This document shows positions 21,441 through 23,337 of a stretch of DNA of 23,337 bases, in pieces; positions within the stretch are counted from its first letter, which is position 1, and each line of letters opens with the position of its first letter. Source of the DNA: Oscillospiraceae bacterium. GTDB lineage: Bacteria; Bacillota; Clostridia; Oscillospirales; CAG-272. A program made the position numbers and the translations under genes. The notes under the pieces are model-generated. The model was not told the origin of the DNA and searched no databases. It saw only the letters and a list, made by a program, of their open reading frames with translations. The stretch covers positions 1 through 23,337 of the forward strand of contig QAKK01000014.1 of the NCBI GenBank assembly GCA_003343845.1, read 5' to 3'.

Positions 21441-21535
21441 ACAGATAAAAGGGGCATATTGCAAATCGTGTGCGCCCGTAAAACCTAAGAAAGAACAAAG
21501 AAAAATTCTTAAACCATATCACAGGAGGACACATC

Positions 21536-23337
21536 ATGGAAGCAAACAAGTACGAGATCGTAGACGGCGTTGAAAAGCTGGAAGCAGCGATCGCGCGCGT
21601 CAGAGCCGCACAGAATCAGTTTGCAACTTACACGCAGGAGCAGGTCGACAAGATCTTTCTCGCCGCTGCATCCGCTGCCAACAAGCAGCGCATCCCGCTT
21701 GCCAAAATGGCAGTGGAAGAGACCGGCATGGGCGTGGTCGAAGACAAGGTCATCAAGAATCACTATGCTGCTGAATACATCTACAATGCCTATAAGGACA
21801 CAAAGACCTGCGGCGTAATTGAAGAGGATAAGGCGTACGGCATCAAAAAGCTGGCAGAGCCGATCGGCGTGGTAGCAGCGGTCATTCCGACCACCAACCC
21901 GACCTCGACGGCGATCTTCAAGACGCTGATCTCGCTGAAGACGCGCAACGGCATCATCATCAGCCCTCACCCGAGAGCAAAGAAGTCCACCATCGCGGCT
22001 GCAAAGGTCGTACTGGAAGCGGCAGTTGCGGCAGGCGCACCCGAGGGTATCATCTCCTGGATCGATGTTCCCAGCCTGGAAATGACCAACCTCCTGATGA
22101 AGGAAGCGGACATCATTCTCGCAACCGGCGGTCCCGGCATGGTCAAGGCCGCATATTCCAGCGGCAAGCCCGCGCTCGGCGTCGGTGCAGGTAACACTCC
22201 CGCAATCATCGACGACACGGCAGACGTGCTTCTCGCCGTCAACTCGATCATTCACTCCAAGACCTTTGACAACGGCATGATCTGCGCCTCCGAGCAGTCT
22301 GTCATCGTGCTTGACCGCGTCTATCAGGCAGTCAAGGACGAGTTTGCCGCAAGAGGCTGCTACTTCCTGAAGGGTGAAGAACTGGACAAGGTCCGTAAGA
22401 CGATTCTGATCAACGGTGCGCTGAATGCGAAGATCGTCGGTCAGAAGGCACATACGATCGCAAAGCTGGCGGGCGTGGATGTACCTGAAGGCACGAAAAT
22501 CCTGATCGGCGAAGTCGAGAGCGTCGAACTCTCCGAGGAGTTTGCACATGAAAAGCTTTCGCCCGTTCTGGCAATGTACCATGCAAAGGACATTCAGGAC
22601 GCATTCGGCAAGGCGGAGCATCTCATCGCGGACGGCGGCTACGGTCACACCTCGTCCATTTACCTCAATGTTGCGACCGAGCAGGCAAAGCTCGACGAGT
22701 TTGCCGAGCGAATGAAGACCTGCCGTATCCTTGTCAACACTCCCTCCTCGCAGGGCGGCATCGGCGACCTTTACAACTTCAAGCTTGCGCCCTCTCTGAC
22801 GCTTGGCTGCGGCTCCTGGGGCGGCAACAGCGTTTCCGAAAATGTCGGTGTCAAGCACCTGATCAACATCAAGACCGTTGCCGAGAGGAGAGAGAATATG
22901 CTTTGGTTCAGAGCGCCTGAAAAGGTTTATCTTAAGAAGGGCTGCCTGCCCGTTGCACTTAACGAGCTGAAGACCGTTATGGGCAAGAAGAAGGCGTTCA
23001 TCGTCACCGACAGCTTCCTGTATCACAACGGCTACACCAAGCCGATCACCGATAAGCTCGACGAGATGGGCATTCAGCACACCACGTTCTTTGATGTAGC
23101 ACCCGATCCGACGCTTGCCTGCGCAAAGGAAGGCGCGGCACAGATGCGCGCATTCGAGCCCGACTGCATCATCGCACTCGGCGGCGGTTCCGCAATGGAC
23201 GCCGGCAAGATCATGTGGGTCCTGTATGAGCATCCCGAAGCAGACTTCATGGATATGGCAATGCGCTTCGTTGATATTCGCAAGCGTGTGTACACCTTCC
23301 CGAAGATGGGCGAAAAGGCATACTTCATCGCCATCCC
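21536..23337 (+). CDS. adhE: Bifunctional acetaldehyde-CoA/alcohol dehydrogenase AdhE (partial, runs off the window)
   Basis: The frame is open from ATG 21536 (AGGAGG at 21523-21528) to the window end: 600 codons of an expected 860-880. The N-terminal aldehyde dehydrogenase half reduces acetyl-CoA to acetaldehyde; PIGVVAAVIPTTNPTSTA and the catalytic Cys250 in FDNGMICASEQSV are clear. After the linker (LWFRAPEKVY) comes the iron-dependent alcohol dehydrogenase half, with IALGGGSAMDAGK (about residues 544-556) for NAD binding. The metal-binding histidines lie beyond the edge. The enzyme makes ethanol and re-oxidises NADH in fermentation, usually as spirosome filaments. A Rex-type palindrome upstream predicts control by the NADH/NAD ratio. 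The gene has its own upstream region and is not part of the LysR unit. Confidence 0.97.
   Translation, partial: MEANKYEIVDGVEKLEAAIARVRAAQNQFATYTQEQVDKIFLAAASAANKQRIPLAKMAVEETGMGVVEDKVIKNHYAAEYIYNAYKDTKTCGVIEEDKAYGIKKLAEPIGVVAAVIPTTNPTSTAIFKTLISLKTRNGIIISPHPRAKKSTIAAAKVVLEAAVAAGAPEGIISWIDVPSLEMTNLLMKEADIILATGGPGMVKAAYSSGKPALGVGAGNTPAIIDDTADVLLAVNSIIHSKTFDNGMICASEQSVIVLDRVYQAVKDEFAARGCYFLKGEELDKVRKTILINGALNAKIVGQKAHTIAKLAGVDVPEGTKILIGEVESVELSEEFAHEKLSPVLAMYHAKDIQDAFGKAEHLIADGGYGHTSSIYLNVATEQAKLDEFAERMKTCRILVNTPSSQGGIGDLYNFKLAPSLTLGCGSWGGNSVSENVGVKHLINIKTVAERRENMLWFRAPEKVYLKKGCLPVALNELKTVMGKKKAFIVTDSFLYHNGYTKPITDKLDEMGIQHTTFFDVAPDPTLACAKEGAAQMRAFEPDCIIALGGGSAMDAGKIMWVLYEHPEADFMDMAMRFVDIRKRVYTFPKMGEKAYFIAI

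Noticed and set aside
21509..23233. 574-codon minus-strand frame opposite adhE
   Set aside because: The plus strand encodes AdhE with catalytic Cys250 and GGGSAMD; the antisense frame has no motifs and begins inside that coding region.
1..23337. CRISPR arrays, insertion sequences and tRNA or rRNA genes
   Set aside because: No spaced repeat arrays, transposase motifs, tRNA T-loop/CCA patterns or rRNA segments were recognised by reading.

Overview
The window looks like the chromosome of a GC-rich, anaerobic, probably spore-forming member of the Clostridia, most likely Oscillospiraceae/Ruminococcaceae (inference). The signs are B. subtilis-like operon orders around dnaX, holB and metG, a CwlD-type cortex amidase, an 8-Cys clostridial ferredoxin, a fermentative AdhE with a Rex-type operator, and radical SAM, COG2509 and DUF3343 proteins typical of gut Clostridia. 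Most genes have strong GGAGG-type ribosome binding sites, and several have near-consensus sigma-A promoters with 16-17 bp spacers.

Layout. (1) 1-265: no complete gene. A short stretch encodes the exact C-terminal tail of ribosomal protein S9 (rpsI) fused to unrelated upstream sequence. It is followed by a strong terminator and preceded by a tandem TGGGTTTAC repeat. The best reading is the junction of an element integrated into the 3' end of rpsI. (2) 266-1758: a COG2509 FAD-dependent dehydrogenase with its own promoter, closed by a perfect-palindrome terminator shared with the convergent gene. (3) 6294 to 1798, minus strand: holB-ricT, a ferredoxin with its own promoter, then trmN6-rsmI and a small P-loop kinase in a tightly overlapping run. 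This matches the B. subtilis holB-yaaT-yabB-yabC order, without yabA and yazA and with ferredoxin and kinase added. (4) 6393-9428, plus strand: promoter, large-type SRP RNA, an attenuator-like terminator, dnaX, ybaB/ebfC, recR and a terminator. (5) 10770 to 9422, minus strand: a DUF3343 (putative Se/S carrier) gene overlapping a NifS-like cysteine desulfurase gene. (6) 10906-16070, plus strand: a four-gene unit of MBL-fold hydrolase, gltX, glnS and a secreted cohesin-like/SLH protein, ended by a strong terminator. (7) 16159-16911: cwlD. (8) 16928-21355: metG, tatD, a TatD-associated radical SAM gene and a LysR regulator in one close-packed run. (9) 21356-23337: a Rex-type operator and adhE, cut by the window edge.

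How they work together. Much of the window is information processing: the clamp-loader subunits gamma/tau and delta', RecR with its nucleoid partner, SRP RNA, three aminoacyl-tRNA synthetases and two RNA methyltransferases. Interleaved are redox or sulfur functions (ferredoxin, RicT, cysteine desulfurase/DUF3343, COG2509) and envelope functions (SLH/cohesin protein, CwlD). The least understood units are the tatD-radical SAM-lysR run, the cysteine desulfurase/DUF3343 pair, and the surface protein co-transcribed with two tRNA synthetases.
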